64,000 nt of DNA from Chitinophaga sp. S165 (lineage in GTDB: Bacteria > Bacteroidota > Bacteroidia > Chitinophagales > Chitinophagaceae), in the NCBI RefSeq assembly GCF_003182155.1, contig NZ_QGTG01000010.1, positions 124,001 to 188,000 on the forward strand. The letters run 5' to 3'. The notes below the pieces were generated by a model, which saw only the letters and a list, made by a program, of their open reading frames with translations, was not told the DNA's origin and did not search any database. Of the stretch, positions 8,859 to 17,544 are shown piece by piece; positions within the stretch are counted from its first letter, which is position 1; every line of letters starts with the position of its first letter. Both the position numbers and the translations under genes were made by a program.

Positions 8859-10265
8859 ATGAAAAAGATGATCTTGGGATTTGGGTTGTTGCTGACAGGT
8901 CTGTCAGGCATTGCACAAAGGGTATTTTCACCGCAGGAATTAAAGGTGGACCTTACCATTATCCGTCAGGCGCTGGAAGAAGCCCATCCGGGTATATATC
9001 GCTTCCAGTCAAAAGAACAGTTGGACAAACGATTTGCTGCTACGGAGAAGCAGCTAAAAAAAGGAATGACCGAGTATGAGTTTTTCAGGCTGGTCAATCC
9101 GCTGATCGCTTCCATTGGCGATGGTCATGCGAAGTTCCACCGTGAACAAAAGCCGGATGATCTCCATGCTTTTTTTGAAAATGGCTATCTGCCTCTCCAG
9201 CTCTATTTTAAAGACGGCCATGCTTATGTACTGAAGACTTACGGCGGCAAGGAAGAACTGCCGGCAGGTACCCGGATACTCAGTATAAACGGTGAAGATA
9301 TTGAGGATATCACTTCCCGCCTTTTCAGGAACATTTTTGCAGACGGCGCGGTACAGAGTGCCAGGTATGCCGCCCTGAATACCGATTTTGCCGGCTATTA
9401 CGGTCTATTTACAGGTCCTTCACCACAGTTTACCATCGGTTATAAAGAAGTGGCAGGAAAAAGAGGAAAGATCGTACTGAAAGCGGTCAGCGCAAATGAT
9501 ATACGAACAGTAACATCTCCGGAACCATCCTACAGCATATCTTTTCCTGCAAAGGATGTAGCATTGTTACGTATTGCGGTGTTTATGGAAAATGAGGGAT
9601 TGCCATCGTTCAGGGATTTCCTGGACAGCGCATTCCGCCAGATCCGGGAAAAACAGGTCCGGTCGCTGATCATAGACCTTCGCAATAATGAAGGTGGAAC
9701 AGACCGGCTAGGAATGCTGCTTAATACCTTTATCGCCCGCGCTCCGTTCCGGTATTATGACAAGCTTACAGTAGCAGGTGTCGGCCCTTACTCTTTCGCT
9801 TCACAAGCTACCTTTCCTTCCGAAATGGAATACCTCAAACAGTTTGTGAAGAAAGAAGGAGATGAATATCACTTCACATATTTCAAGGAAGGGCTGGAAA
9901 TGATCAACCCTGCTGAAAATGCCTTCGGTGGGAACGTCTACATCCTACAGAACGGCCGGAGCTTCTCTGTAACAGCAGAATTTGCGGCCATTGTGAAAGA
10001 CAACCGCAGGGCTGTCTTTATCGGAGAAGAAAGCGGCGGTGCTATGCAGGGTAATTCCAGCGGAGGTTTTGCAATGGTAACCCTTCCTAATACCCGCCTC
10101 GGTTTGGACGTTCCATTATTGGGATACCATATGCGCCTGCAAAATCCTTATGCAGCTGGTAAAGGCATTCCTGCTGATCATGTAATTGTACCATCAGTCA
10201 CCGATATATTGCAACAGCGTGATCCTGTAATGGATACGGCACTTCGGCTCGCGACCGGTAAATAA
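8859..10265 (+). CDS. Secreted S41-family (C-terminal processing/tricorn-like) peptidase
   Basis: 468 aa from ATG 8859; a GTG at 8838 would add seven residues but lies within the -7 box. Signal peptide MKKMILGFGLLLTGLSGIAQ. An N-terminal helical region is followed by a degenerate PDZ-like segment (PAGTRILSINGEDIEDI) and an S41 catalytic core: SLIIDLRNNEGG, the nucleophile region NGRSFSVTAEFA, and FIGEESGG. The Ser of FSVTAE is the expected nucleophile. The family cleaves peptides or C-termini in the periplasm. The substrate is unknown. It sits directly behind a membrane AraC regulator. A second S41 enzyme is at 40908-42350. Confidence 0.88.
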   Translation: MKKMILGFGLLLTGLSGIAQRVFSPQELKVDLTIIRQALEEAHPGIYRFQSKEQLDKRFAATEKQLKKGMTEYEFFRLVNPLIASIGDGHAKFHREQKPDDLHAFFENGYLPLQLYFKDGHAYVLKTYGGKEELPAGTRILSINGEDIEDITSRLFRNIFADGAVQSARYAALNTDFAGYYGLFTGPSPQFTIGYKEVAGKRGKIVLKAVSANDIRTVTSPEPSYSISFPAKDVALLRIAVFMENEGLPSFRDFLDSAFRQIREKQVRSLIIDLRNNEGGTDRLGMLLNTFIARAPFRYYDKLTVAGVGPYSFASQATFPSEMEYLKQFVKKEGDEYHFTYFKEGLEMINPAENAFGGNVYILQNGRSFSVTAEFAAIVKDNRRAVFIGEESGGAMQGNSSGGFAMVTLPNTRLGLDVPLLGYHMRLQNPYAAGKGIPADHVIVPSVTDILQQRDPVMDTALRLATGK

Positions 10266-10293
10266 CTTCATTTCAAACTTTAACTAAATTTTT

Positions 10294-10328
10294 AAAAACG
10301 GGCTTACATAGGATGTAATGCCCGTTTT
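10294..10328 (+). terminator. Intrinsic terminator after the S41 peptidase gene
   Basis: Stem AAAACGGGC/GCCCGTTTT extended by TTACAT/ATGTAA with one bulged T, loop AGG, 3' end in TTTT. It lies 29 bp after the stop. Confidence 0.85.
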
Positions 10329-10500
10329 ACCTATACTTTTAGCCCCATCACAATCCGATCTGCTACGGATCATGCATTCTATGTGACAACAGATATTCTT
10401 TGTATTTGCAAACTTTGTATCTTCACCGCGCCTTACCCCATTATCTTCTTTGTTACTACCACAATAGAGCCCCACTATTTTTAACCTCAAAACAAAGCTC

Positions 10501-11346
10501 ATGAGCGAAGCAACAACTACGCAGCCTGTTACTGCGAATCCCAACAAGGCATTATGGGAAAAAGGTGATTTCACACGCCTTGCCGAAACGATGCGTGAAA
10601 GCGGCACTGCATTGGTTAGTAAACTCGGTATCACTCCCGGCATGGAAGTACTGGACCTTGGTTGTGGTGATGGAACCACAGCCCTTCCTGAAGCGAGACT
10701 TGGCGCCAAAGTATTAGGTGTGGACATCGCCAGAAATCTTGTCGCAGCGGGTAACAAACGCATTCAGGAAGAAGGCCTCTCCAATATCACCATCAGGGAA
10801 GGCGATGCTACAAACCTCGAAGGCATCAGTGATGGAAGTTTTGATCTCGTTGTATCTATTTTCGGTGCCATGTTTGCACCAAAACCATTTGATGTAGCAA
10901 AAGAACTGGTAAGGGTTACACGGCCCGGCGGTCGCATTGTTATGGGTAACTGGATTCCGGGCGATCCTACACTTGTAGCCCAGATATTGAAGATCAGCGC
11001 GGCCTATACACCTCCTCCACCGGAAGGGTTTATCAGCCCTATCTTATGGGGCGTGGAAAATCATGTGACCGAGCGGTTTGTGCAGGCAGGTATTCCTGCG
11101 GAAAATATTTCGTTCGAAAAGGATACATATACTTTCAATGCACCCTACCCTCCTTCCGCATTCCTCGAAACATTCAGGAACTATTATGGTCCTACCATGA
11201 ATGCATTTGACGCTGCGGAAAAAGATGGTAAAGCTGCAGACCTGCAGCGTGAGCTCGAAGACTTATTCAATCGTGAGAACAGGAGTGACGATCCTGGTAA
11301 GACTTCTATTCCCGCAACATTCTTAAGAGTTACTGTAAAACGATAA
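10501..11346 (+). CDS. Class I SAM-dependent methyltransferase
   Basis: 281 aa, cytoplasmic, no signal. Motif I is clear (VLDLGCGDG, residues about 50-58), followed by the acidic strand-2 end (VLGVDIA), the GDATN segment, and DLVVSIFGAMFAPKP with the catalytic-face region. This places it in the Methyltransf_11/25 (UbiE/COQ5-like) group. The substrate cannot be deduced. Monocistronic: a terminator lies upstream (10294) and a long hairpin lies downstream (11357). A minus-strand ORF overlapping its 5' half is a shadow. Confidence 0.88.
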   Translation: MSEATTTQPVTANPNKALWEKGDFTRLAETMRESGTALVSKLGITPGMEVLDLGCGDGTTALPEARLGAKVLGVDIARNLVAAGNKRIQEEGLSNITIREGDATNLEGISDGSFDLVVSIFGAMFAPKPFDVAKELVRVTRPGGRIVMGNWIPGDPTLVAQILKISAAYTPPPPEGFISPILWGVENHVTERFVQAGIPAENISFEKDTYTFNAPYPPSAFLETFRNYYGPTMNAFDAAEKDGKAADLQRELEDLFNRENRSDDPGKTSIPATFLRVTVKR

Positions 11347-11356
11347 TACCATTAAA

Positions 11357-11429
11357 TACCAGTGTGTCTGGGACTAACTTATGGCATTTTCAAAACCAAA
11401 GTTATAAGTTTCGCCCGGCCACACTGGTA
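11357..11429 (+). other. Long nested inverted repeat between the methyltransferase and AraC genes
   Basis: The outer arms TACCAGTGTG (11357-11366) and CACACTGGTA (11420-11429) pair perfectly. After one mismatch the stem continues as CTGGG/CCCGG with one G-U. Inside lie AACTTAT (11376-11382) and ATAAGTT (11404-11410), which form a second stem around an A-rich loop. It could be a terminator for the methyltransferase gene without a good T-tract, or a structured RNA element. It fills most of a 129-bp intergenic space. Confidence 0.5.
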
Positions 11430-11463
11430 TAATATATCGCTGTACTGCTTTGTTTGATTTTCT

Positions 11464-11471
11464 TAATTTTG
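11464..11471 (+). promoter_or_regulatory. -7 promoter element TAATTTTG, 4 bp before the AraC ATG
   Basis: Exact TAnnTTTG match ending at 11471, with the ATG at 11476. If used, transcription would begin at or next to the start codon, giving a leaderless message. No in-frame ATG follows for 50 codons, so the start cannot easily be moved downstream. Confidence 0.4.
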
Positions 11472-11475
11472 CGAG

Positions 11476-12357
11476 ATGGCGACAAATAAAGCAGCTGACA
11501 CTTCACAAACTAATAGCGGAAGTTTAAGATCGAAAGGTTTTAAAGTTTACGAAGTCTCACGTACCGATACGCCCACGCATGTTCACGACAGACGCGATTA
11601 TTACAAGATAGTGCTGGTAACCGGCGATATGGTGATCCACTATGGTGATCAAAGCATCGCTACAGACGGCACCTTCCTCTTTTTCGCCAACCCCCATGTA
11701 CCCCATACTGTTGTTCATCGCTCGAAAGAACGGAAAGGTTATGCCTGTCTCTTTACCGAAGCCTTCATTGTAAACCGGGAACGTAAAGAGCTCTTACAAA
11801 AATCGCCCCTATTCCGGTTTGACGGGATAGCCGTCATCCCTGTAAACAATGAACAGGCCGTATTTCTAACCGGGCTTTACCAGAAGATGATAGCCGTGCA
11901 TAGTGACGACGACTATCCATTCAGGAAGGAATTGCTAAAAAGCTGTGTAGAGCTCATCATCCACGAGGCATTGAGGATCCAGCCGCAAAAGGGGATGAAG
12001 GAGAAAAATGCCGCTACCAGGATCACCTCTTTGTTCCTGGAATTACTGGAACGTCAATTTCCCATAGAAGACACCAAAGCGCCTCTTACATTAAGAACGG
12101 CCCAGGATTTCGCTACCGCCCTTTCCGTGCATGTTAACTATCTTAATCGCTCGGTAAAGACCGTTACCGCTAAACCCACCTCTGTACACATAGCGGAGCG
12201 TATTATTGCAGAAGCGAAGGCCTTGCTGCAACATACCGACTGGAGTATTGCCGACATCGCCTATAGCCTGGGCTTCGAATACCCAACCTACTTCAATAAC
12301 TTTTTCAAACGGATGACCAGCCTTACACCTAAATCGCTCAGAAAACATAAGGTTTGA
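11476..12357 (+). CDS. AraC-family transcriptional regulator with cupin-like sensor domain
   Basis: 293 aa, soluble. The N-terminal half is a cupin-like ligand domain (HVHDRRDYYKIVLVTGDMVIHYG; FFANPHVPHTVVH). The C-terminal ~100 residues are the AraC double HTH (LRTAQDFATALSVHVNYLNRSVK; WSIADIAYSLGFEYPTYFNNFFKRMTSLTPKSLRK, quoted in parts). The aldo/keto reductase gene starts 89 bp downstream on the same strand. Pairing of such AraC proteins with an oxidoreductase is common in this phylum and suggests it as the target. The inducer is unknown. Confidence 0.88.
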   Translation: MATNKAADTSQTNSGSLRSKGFKVYEVSRTDTPTHVHDRRDYYKIVLVTGDMVIHYGDQSIATDGTFLFFANPHVPHTVVHRSKERKGYACLFTEAFIVNRERKELLQKSPLFRFDGIAVIPVNNEQAVFLTGLYQKMIAVHSDDDYPFRKELLKSCVELIIHEALRIQPQKGMKEKNAATRITSLFLELLERQFPIEDTKAPLTLRTAQDFATALSVHVNYLNRSVKTVTAKPTSVHIAERIIAEAKALLQHTDWSIADIAYSLGFEYPTYFNNFFKRMTSLTPKSLRKHKV

Positions 12358-12408
12358 ATATCATACTTTTTAGTTTGATTCTTTTTAACAATGAGCGCCC
12401 TTTAAGGT

Positions 12409-12416
12409 GACCTTTG
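12409..12416 (+). promoter_or_regulatory. -7-like element GACCTTTG upstream of the aldo/keto reductase
   Basis: Seven of eight matches to TAnnTTTG. It lies 30 bp before the ATG at 12447, and only upstream of that start. This argues against the upstream in-frame ATG at 12414. The same octamer occurs on the minus strand ahead of the nitroreductase gene (near 38648). Confidence 0.35.
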
Positions 12417-12446
12417 TGTCCTTACATTATCATCAATACAAAGGAC

Positions 12447-13427
12447 ATGAAAAAAAGAAAACTGAATGGATTGGAAGTATCGGCCATTGGTTATGGCTGT
12501 ATGGGACTTAGCCAGGGATATATTCCCACTCCCGGAAAAGAAGAAGGTATCCGGCTTATTCACCAGGCATTTGACCTGGGCTGCACGTTCTATGACACAG
12601 CGGCAAGATATGCCATGGGCGCCAATGAAGAATTAGTTGGAGAAGCATTGAAGCCTATCCGTGACAAGGTTGTTATTGCCAGCAAGTTCTTTATCGAAAA
12701 GAATAGCGAAGACAGCTCCAGGGAACGGCTTATGCAGGACCTGAGAACTAACCTGGAAGGCTCTTTAAGAAGACTGGGCACTGATCGCATAGAGTTATAT
12801 TATCAGCATAGGGTGAACAAGGATCTCCCTGTTGAAGATGTGGCATATTGTATGGGCGAATTTATCAGGGAAGGTAAGATCCTCGGCTGGGGACAATCAC
12901 AGGCAACCGCCGATGAGATCAGGCGTGCACATGCAGTAACGCCATTAACCGCTATACAAAGTGAATATTCCATGATGGCGCGCACATTTGAAAAAGATGT
13001 CATTCCGGTATGTGAAGAACTCGGTATAGGCTTCGTACCCTTCTCTCCTTTGGCTAATGGCTTTTTATCAGGAACAGTGAATGCTGACGCCCAATATACC
13101 GGGCAGGATGCGAGAAGAGTGATCACGCGGTTTAACAGGGATAATATCATCGCCAACCAGCCGCTGCTCGACCTCATACATCAATTTGCTACAGCAAAAA
13201 AAGCTACACCGGCACAGGTTTCGCTGGCATGGATGTTACATAAAAAAGACTTCATTGTACCTATTCCCGGTTCACGGAACCCCGATCGTATCAGCGAAAA
13301 TCTTGGCGCAGCAGATGTAGAACTGACAGATGCGGAATATAGCCGGATTGAGGATGCACTTGGTAAGATTGCCATTCATGGTAACCGTACCGATGAAGAT
13401 CTTGCAAAACTGAGAGAGCTTAAGTAA
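12447..13427 (+). CDS. Aldo/keto reductase
   Basis: 326 aa from ATG 12447. An in-frame ATG at 12414 adds 11 poorly conserved residues and overlaps the likely promoter. The AKR tetrad is visible: the Asp of FYDTAARY, the Tyr of the same motif, the Lys of VIASKFF, and the His of ELYYQHRV. The NADPH-binding segments SPLANGFL and IPIPGSRNPDRISENL are also present. Opening KKRKLNGLEVSAIGYGCMGLS is typical of the YghZ/Tas/IolS-type branch. It would reduce aldehydes or ketones with NADPH in the cytoplasm. It probably responds to the upstream AraC regulator. Confidence 0.92.
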   Translation: MKKRKLNGLEVSAIGYGCMGLSQGYIPTPGKEEGIRLIHQAFDLGCTFYDTAARYAMGANEELVGEALKPIRDKVVIASKFFIEKNSEDSSRERLMQDLRTNLEGSLRRLGTDRIELYYQHRVNKDLPVEDVAYCMGEFIREGKILGWGQSQATADEIRRAHAVTPLTAIQSEYSMMARTFEKDVIPVCEELGIGFVPFSPLANGFLSGTVNADAQYTGQDARRVITRFNRDNIIANQPLLDLIHQFATAKKATPAQVSLAWMLHKKDFIVPIPGSRNPDRISENLGAADVELTDAEYSRIEDALGKIAIHGNRTDEDLAKLRELK

Positions 13428-13438
13428 AATTAAGCTCT
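13415..13438 (+). terminator. Possible terminator overlapping the aldo/keto reductase stop
   Basis: Perfect 9-bp stem AGAGCTTAA/TTAAGCTCT with a 6-nt loop, spanning the stop codon and followed by a pyrimidine-rich stretch. There is no clean T-tract. Confidence 0.4.
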
Positions 13439-13567
13439 TCTCCTGCTTCATGCCCAATTATGCCCCTCCCCGTTCCATAATCTATAATTTACCGGTTTTA
13501 ATTTTTATTTTACCCGTTCTAATTGGCCGCAAGGACCTGATTACATCATATTTATAACCAGAACCAT

Positions 13568-15070
13568 ATGGATCGGACTAAAAGATTGCTTACTTCCATA
13601 CTCTCTATTTTCTGTTTGTTAAACTGTGCTGCGCTTCATGCACAAACCGGAGGACCAGTTATTGCGGGCGACTTTGCAGATCCGTCAATAATAAGGGTGG
13701 ATAGTGTTTATTACGCCACAGGAACATCATCAGAATGGGCGCCTTATTATCCTATTTACAGGTCTGCCAATCTTAAGGATTGGCGTCAGTCAGGCTACGT
13801 GTTCGACCAGGCGCCTGAATGGACAACCGGCTCCTTTTGGGCGCCTGAGTTTTATAAGATCGACAATACCTATTTCGTTTATTATACCGCCAGAAGAAAG
13901 TCGGACAACCAATCCTTTATCGGAGTTGCTACGTCTCCCTACCCTGACCATGGATTTACAGACCACGGCGTAATAATTGAACACGGGAAAGAGGCAATAG
14001 ATCCTTTTATCTTCAACGACGGAGGACAACTCTACATTACCTTTAAGGCATATGGACTGGAAGACAGGCCTATCGAGCTCCTGGGGTATAAGCTATCGGA
14101 AGACGGTCTTAGAACTGAAGGTGAGCCTTTCTCTTTACTCAAGGATAGCAATCGCGCCGGCATGGAAGGACAAAGCATCCTGAAAAAGGATAACTATTAT
14201 TACATGTTCTATTCTGCTGGTAATTGTTGCGGACAAGGATGCAGTTATGCGGTAAATGTGGCCCGTTCGCGGAACTTCAAAGGCCCGTATGAACTATATA
14301 GCGGTAACCCTATCTTAAGCGAGAATGACGCCTGGAAATGTATGGGACATGGCACCTTCGTGACGGCAGCAAACGGTGGCACGTATTATTTACACCATGC
14401 CTATAATAAGAAAAGTAACGTATTTACGGGTCGCGAGGGCTTACTATCTGAACTAAGCTGGCAGGGAGCAACAGGCTGGCCTGAATTGAAAACTCAGCCT
14501 CATAGTTCCATCGACAGTGCAGATCTCTATGATGATTTTAACCGCCGTAACCTGTCCGGATACTGGCAATGGGACTTCCGCCATGCCACTCCGGTCGTGA
14601 AGCAACAAAAAGGGGCTCTTTACCTGTCAGGAGCACCAACGAAAGAAAACCCTACAGGCATTGTTTTAACGGTTAGGCCAACGTCAGATAATTTTGAAAT
14701 GACAACTACTGTTATTAACACGAACAAGGCCCTTAAAGGACTTGCCTTTTATGGTGATGCAAATGCTGCTATAGGAATTGGTATTGAAGGCGACAGTGTT
14801 AAAGTATGGAAAACAGAAAATAAGCAACGTGTGGTTATAAAAGCAGCAAGGGTACCAAAGTCTGCTATCGGATTGAAGATCGAAATGTCCGGAGGCAAGA
14901 CCTGCGACTTTTCCTATAAGACAGGTACGGCAGCATGGACTAAGCTCGCTTCAGATATTGCAGCAGGCTCTTTACCTCAATGGGACAGAAGTCCGCGTTT
15001 AGGCCTGCATTACAGCGGTAATGAAAGGGAGGAAGGGCAGTTCGCTGATTTCAGGCTTCACAATAAATAA
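13568..15070 (+). CDS. Glycoside hydrolase family 43 (secreted arabinofuranosidase/xylosidase-like)
   Basis: 500 aa with signal peptide ending LHAQ. A five-bladed beta-propeller GH43 catalytic domain fills about residues 28-310. Its three acidic residues are Asp38 (FADPSII), the Asp of AIDPFIF (pKa modulator) and the Glu of MEGQSIL (acid). A C-terminal beta-sandwich (about 320-498, DLYDDFNRRNLSGYWQWDF...) matches the GH43 C2/concanavalin-like accessory domain. Expected action is hydrolysis of arabinose- or xylose-containing side chains of plant hemicellulose. Monocistronic, ending at a convergent terminator. Confidence 0.9.
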   Translation: MDRTKRLLTSILSIFCLLNCAALHAQTGGPVIAGDFADPSIIRVDSVYYATGTSSEWAPYYPIYRSANLKDWRQSGYVFDQAPEWTTGSFWAPEFYKIDNTYFVYYTARRKSDNQSFIGVATSPYPDHGFTDHGVIIEHGKEAIDPFIFNDGGQLYITFKAYGLEDRPIELLGYKLSEDGLRTEGEPFSLLKDSNRAGMEGQSILKKDNYYYMFYSAGNCCGQGCSYAVNVARSRNFKGPYELYSGNPILSENDAWKCMGHGTFVTAANGGTYYLHHAYNKKSNVFTGREGLLSELSWQGATGWPELKTQPHSSIDSADLYDDFNRRNLSGYWQWDFRHATPVVKQQKGALYLSGAPTKENPTGIVLTVRPTSDNFEMTTTVINTNKALKGLAFYGDANAAIGIGIEGDSVKVWKTENKQRVVIKAARVPKSAIGLKIEMSGGKTCDFSYKTGTAAWTKLASDIAAGSLPQWDRSPRLGLHYSGNEREEGQFADFRLHNK

Positions 15071-15080
15071 TTATAAAACG

Positions 15081-15122
15081 ATCAACCCGTATCTATCTAA
15101 CTTTACATGGATACGGGTTGAT
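15081..15122. terminator. Bidirectional hairpin between the GH43 and WG-repeat genes
   Basis: Perfect 13-bp stem ATCAACCCGTATC/GATACGGGTTGAT with a 16-nt loop, located exactly between two convergent stop codons (15070 and 15141). Confidence 0.75.
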
Positions 15123-15140
15123 AACATTTTGACGGTTCAA

Positions 15141-16412
15141 TTAATCTTCAAAGAAAAGCCGTCCTGTACTAGCTAAATATCCTCTTGAGCGCGCCTTGTT
15201 GTTAGCTACTACATCAATAACGTGGATCGATTTTCCATTACCCAGCGGCACCTCCTTTGACGGCGTTATCACAATATAGAACTGAGGCTTGACCAGCAGC
15301 GGTTGCGTTCCCTCAACGGTAAAAAGCACACCATGATCTTCTCCGGCAGTCAGTACAAAACCAGCGCCTGTAAGGTAAATATCATCCAGTCCGCTTGCCA
15401 ATACGATGCCCTTCCTATCAATGATCGACTTTTTACCATTACTTACAATAACGAAGAAACCATTCCTGTGATCGCCCCTGGTCATATCAAGGCCCTCATA
15501 AATGAAAGGCAGAACAACTGCGTTCTTTGTATTCACCACTCCCCATTTGCCCTTCTTTTTAACCGCCATCAACCCTTCTGACTCACTCCCATTTGCACAG
15601 TCAATGCTGTCATATATAGCAGGAATAACGTCACCGGCAAATGGGGCATTGAACCGGAACCCATATCTACCATCTTTACGTATCAGCTGTTCTTTAAACG
15701 TAAGGCGGGGTACTGCTGGCTTAGATCTCGATGGCAACCCGTTTACATCCACAACTTCGCCTTTCTCTTCCCATGTTCCCGGAGCAGGAGGCGGCGGAAC
15801 TGGTGACAAAGACGCTACAGCCCAGTCACTCATTGGTCCCGGCTTGCCGTCACGAACTGGTATCACAAACTCCTTTCCATCTTTCTCTACCTTCACAATG
15901 GTATCAGAAACAGGATCGGCTTCATAGTATATCGCTTCTGCTATCCATTGCCGGCTGCTGACGTCAAAAACGCCCTTTTCATGCCGCTTCTTCTCAACCG
16001 TGAACAATGTACCCGCTTGATTATCTACACCGCTATAAACAGTATCCAGGATCAGGCGTTGGGAGACAATATCATAAACACCATATCTGTTGTCTCTGGT
16101 AGCCACTACTGCGTAATTGTTTGCTCTTGGATAACGCCTTTCCGCCGGAACAGGAAAATAAATCATAAAATAGTCGAAAGGGACTACCACTTCGTTCTTA
16201 GCATTAATTGCTCCCACCATGCTGCCTTTATTGACAGCTGCATAACCGTTTTGAAACAACTCGCAACGATCATATTGTGCGGGAATCCTGAGTGTACCAT
16301 CCAATGAAGCATAGCCCCATTTGTCTTTCACACGGTAAGGGATCAATGCATCCTGTGCAAAACCTTGCATAACAGCAAGTTGAATTAAGGAAAACAGTAA
16401 CAGGCGTTTCAT
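15141..16412 (-). CDS. WG-repeat secreted protein
   Basis: 423 aa with signal peptide MKRLLLFSLIQLAVMQGFAQ. The mature protein contains several WG (KWGYxxxxGxxxIPxxYD) repeats: KDKWGYASLDGTLRIPAQYDRC, then MVGAINAKNEVVVPFDYFM, GRYGFRFNAPFAGDVIPAIYDS, and KGKWGVVNTKNAVVLPFIYEG. WG-repeat proteins are beta-rich and abundant in Bacteroidota. They have no established enzymatic role, and binding or surface functions are assumed. Monocistronic on the minus strand. Confidence 0.85.
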   Translation of the reverse strand: MKRLLLFSLIQLAVMQGFAQDALIPYRVKDKWGYASLDGTLRIPAQYDRCELFQNGYAAVNKGSMVGAINAKNEVVVPFDYFMIYFPVPAERRYPRANNYAVVATRDNRYGVYDIVSQRLILDTVYSGVDNQAGTLFTVEKKRHEKGVFDVSSRQWIAEAIYYEADPVSDTIVKVEKDGKEFVIPVRDGKPGPMSDWAVASLSPVPPPPAPGTWEEKGEVVDVNGLPSRSKPAVPRLTFKEQLIRKDGRYGFRFNAPFAGDVIPAIYDSIDCANGSESEGLMAVKKKGKWGVVNTKNAVVLPFIYEGLDMTRGDHRNGFFVIVSNGKKSIIDRKGIVLASGLDDIYLTGAGFVLTAGEDHGVLFTVEGTQPLLVKPQFYIVITPSKEVPLGNGKSIHVIDVVANNKARSRGYLASTGRLFFED

Positions 16413-16472
16413 ATAAGCAATTACACGGTATAGGTTATAACGTAAATATATGCATTATTCTACCAACGGTTG

Positions 16473-17057
16473 TCACGTGAACTGTTTAGGCTTCAGTTGC
16501 TGCGCCGCAAGTACTGCTATTTCTTCAATTCTCTTTTGCCTCGTCTCAGGGCGTTTTGCAAGCACGATCCACTGCAGCATACTTTTTTTGACAGACTTGC
16601 TTAAGCCCATGAAATATTCCTTTGCCCCCGGTTGTGTCTTAAATGCTTTAGTAAGGTCTTTAGGAATCTTCAGCTCTTCTACATCATCTAAGATCGACCA
16701 TGAGCCATTTTGCTTCGCCACCTCAATACTCTGGTGACCCGCCGGCATCATAAGCCCTTCTGCTATCAGCCGCTCCACATTTCCCTTATTGATCTTCGAC
16801 CAAACACTATTGGGCTTTCTCCGGGTAAAGGACTGCATGAATTGATCATCGTTTACCGGCCGGGCAGTACTATCTATCCATCCGAAACAAAGCGCTTCAT
16901 CTAAAGCTTCACTCCGGCTGATAGTAGTAACGTTCGCACTCTTTTTATAAAGTATCAGCCAGACAGATTGCTTTTTATCATGGTTCTTTTCTAACCACCG
17001 CCGCCATTGCTGCTTGTTTTTTGGGGTCAAAGTTTCTATATCTTTCCTCTCCATCAT
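16473..17057 (-). CDS. YdeI/OmpD-associated-like protein
   Basis: 194 aa, cytoplasmic, no signal. It matches the YdeI/OmpD-associated (bacteriocin-protection-like) family by the segment SRSEALDEALCFGWIDST, the FTRRKPNSVWSKIN motif and the C-terminal ETRQKRIEEIAVLAAQ. The biochemical activity of the family is not established. It lies 6 bp downstream of the DUF1761 gene and is very likely co-transcribed with it. Start taken at the first of two adjacent ATGs. Confidence 0.82.
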   Translation of the reverse strand: MMERKDIETLTPKNKQQWRRWLEKNHDKKQSVWLILYKKSANVTTISRSEALDEALCFGWIDSTARPVNDDQFMQSFTRRKPNSVWSKINKGNVERLIAEGLMMPAGHQSIEVAKQNGSWSILDDVEELKIPKDLTKAFKTQPGAKEYFMGLSKSVKKSMLQWIVLAKRPETRQKRIEEIAVLAAQQLKPKQFT

Positions 17058-17063
17058 GGATAA

Positions 17064-17477
17064 TTATTTCATAACAACTAAAACAATACTTACAATCGAA
17101 ATACCTGTTAAATGATAAGCTCCGCTGATGATCCCATAAAGAATTGGCCGTGGAATATTGGGGTTGATGGCAATATTAACTGTATTCGCGAACAGGTATC
17201 CAATGCCAACAAGTAATGAAAACATTAAGGCATCTCCAACAGATGAGATATTCAACGCATAGATCAAAAATGCGCTGGCTACAGTGATCACAAGAGAACA
17301 GATCGCCGGGCCGACAATAAAGATAGGTTTATTCTCTAAAGTCTCGTTTTCCCGTCCCAGGGAGATCTTGTACGGCTTACTGAAAAACTGGGTGAACCAC
17401 AAGGCTCCTAGTAAAAAATACACTACAAAGGCCACTAAAACACTGATCCAGTTCAAGTTCGCTAATTGACTGAGCAT
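17064..17477 (-). CDS. DUF1761 small integral membrane protein
   Basis: 137 aa with four predicted membrane helices (VLVAFVVYFLLGALWF; FIVGPAICSLVITVASAFLIY; ALMFSLLVGIGYLFAN; GAYHLTGISIVSIVLVV). The N-terminus LNWISVLVAFVVYFLLGALWFTQFF is typical of DUF1761. Function unknown. It sits between a WYL regulator and a YdeI-like gene on the same strand, forming a small cluster. Confidence 0.82.
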   Translation of the reverse strand: MLSQLANLNWISVLVAFVVYFLLGALWFTQFFSKPYKISLGRENETLENKPIFIVGPAICSLVITVASAFLIYALNISSVGDALMFSLLVGIGYLFANTVNIAINPNIPRPILYGIISGAYHLTGISIVSIVLVVMK

Positions 17478-17544
17478 AAAATTAATTTTTTAAAAGTTTA
17501 TGCTGCAAAGCTAAAGGGGACATATGACAGCCTTATGTCAGGGG

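Noticed and set aside
10284..10763. 159-codon minus-strand ORF across the methyltransferase start
   Set aside because: It overlaps a well-supported methyltransferase gene and the terminator at 10294, and has no recognisable domain. Treated as a shadow.
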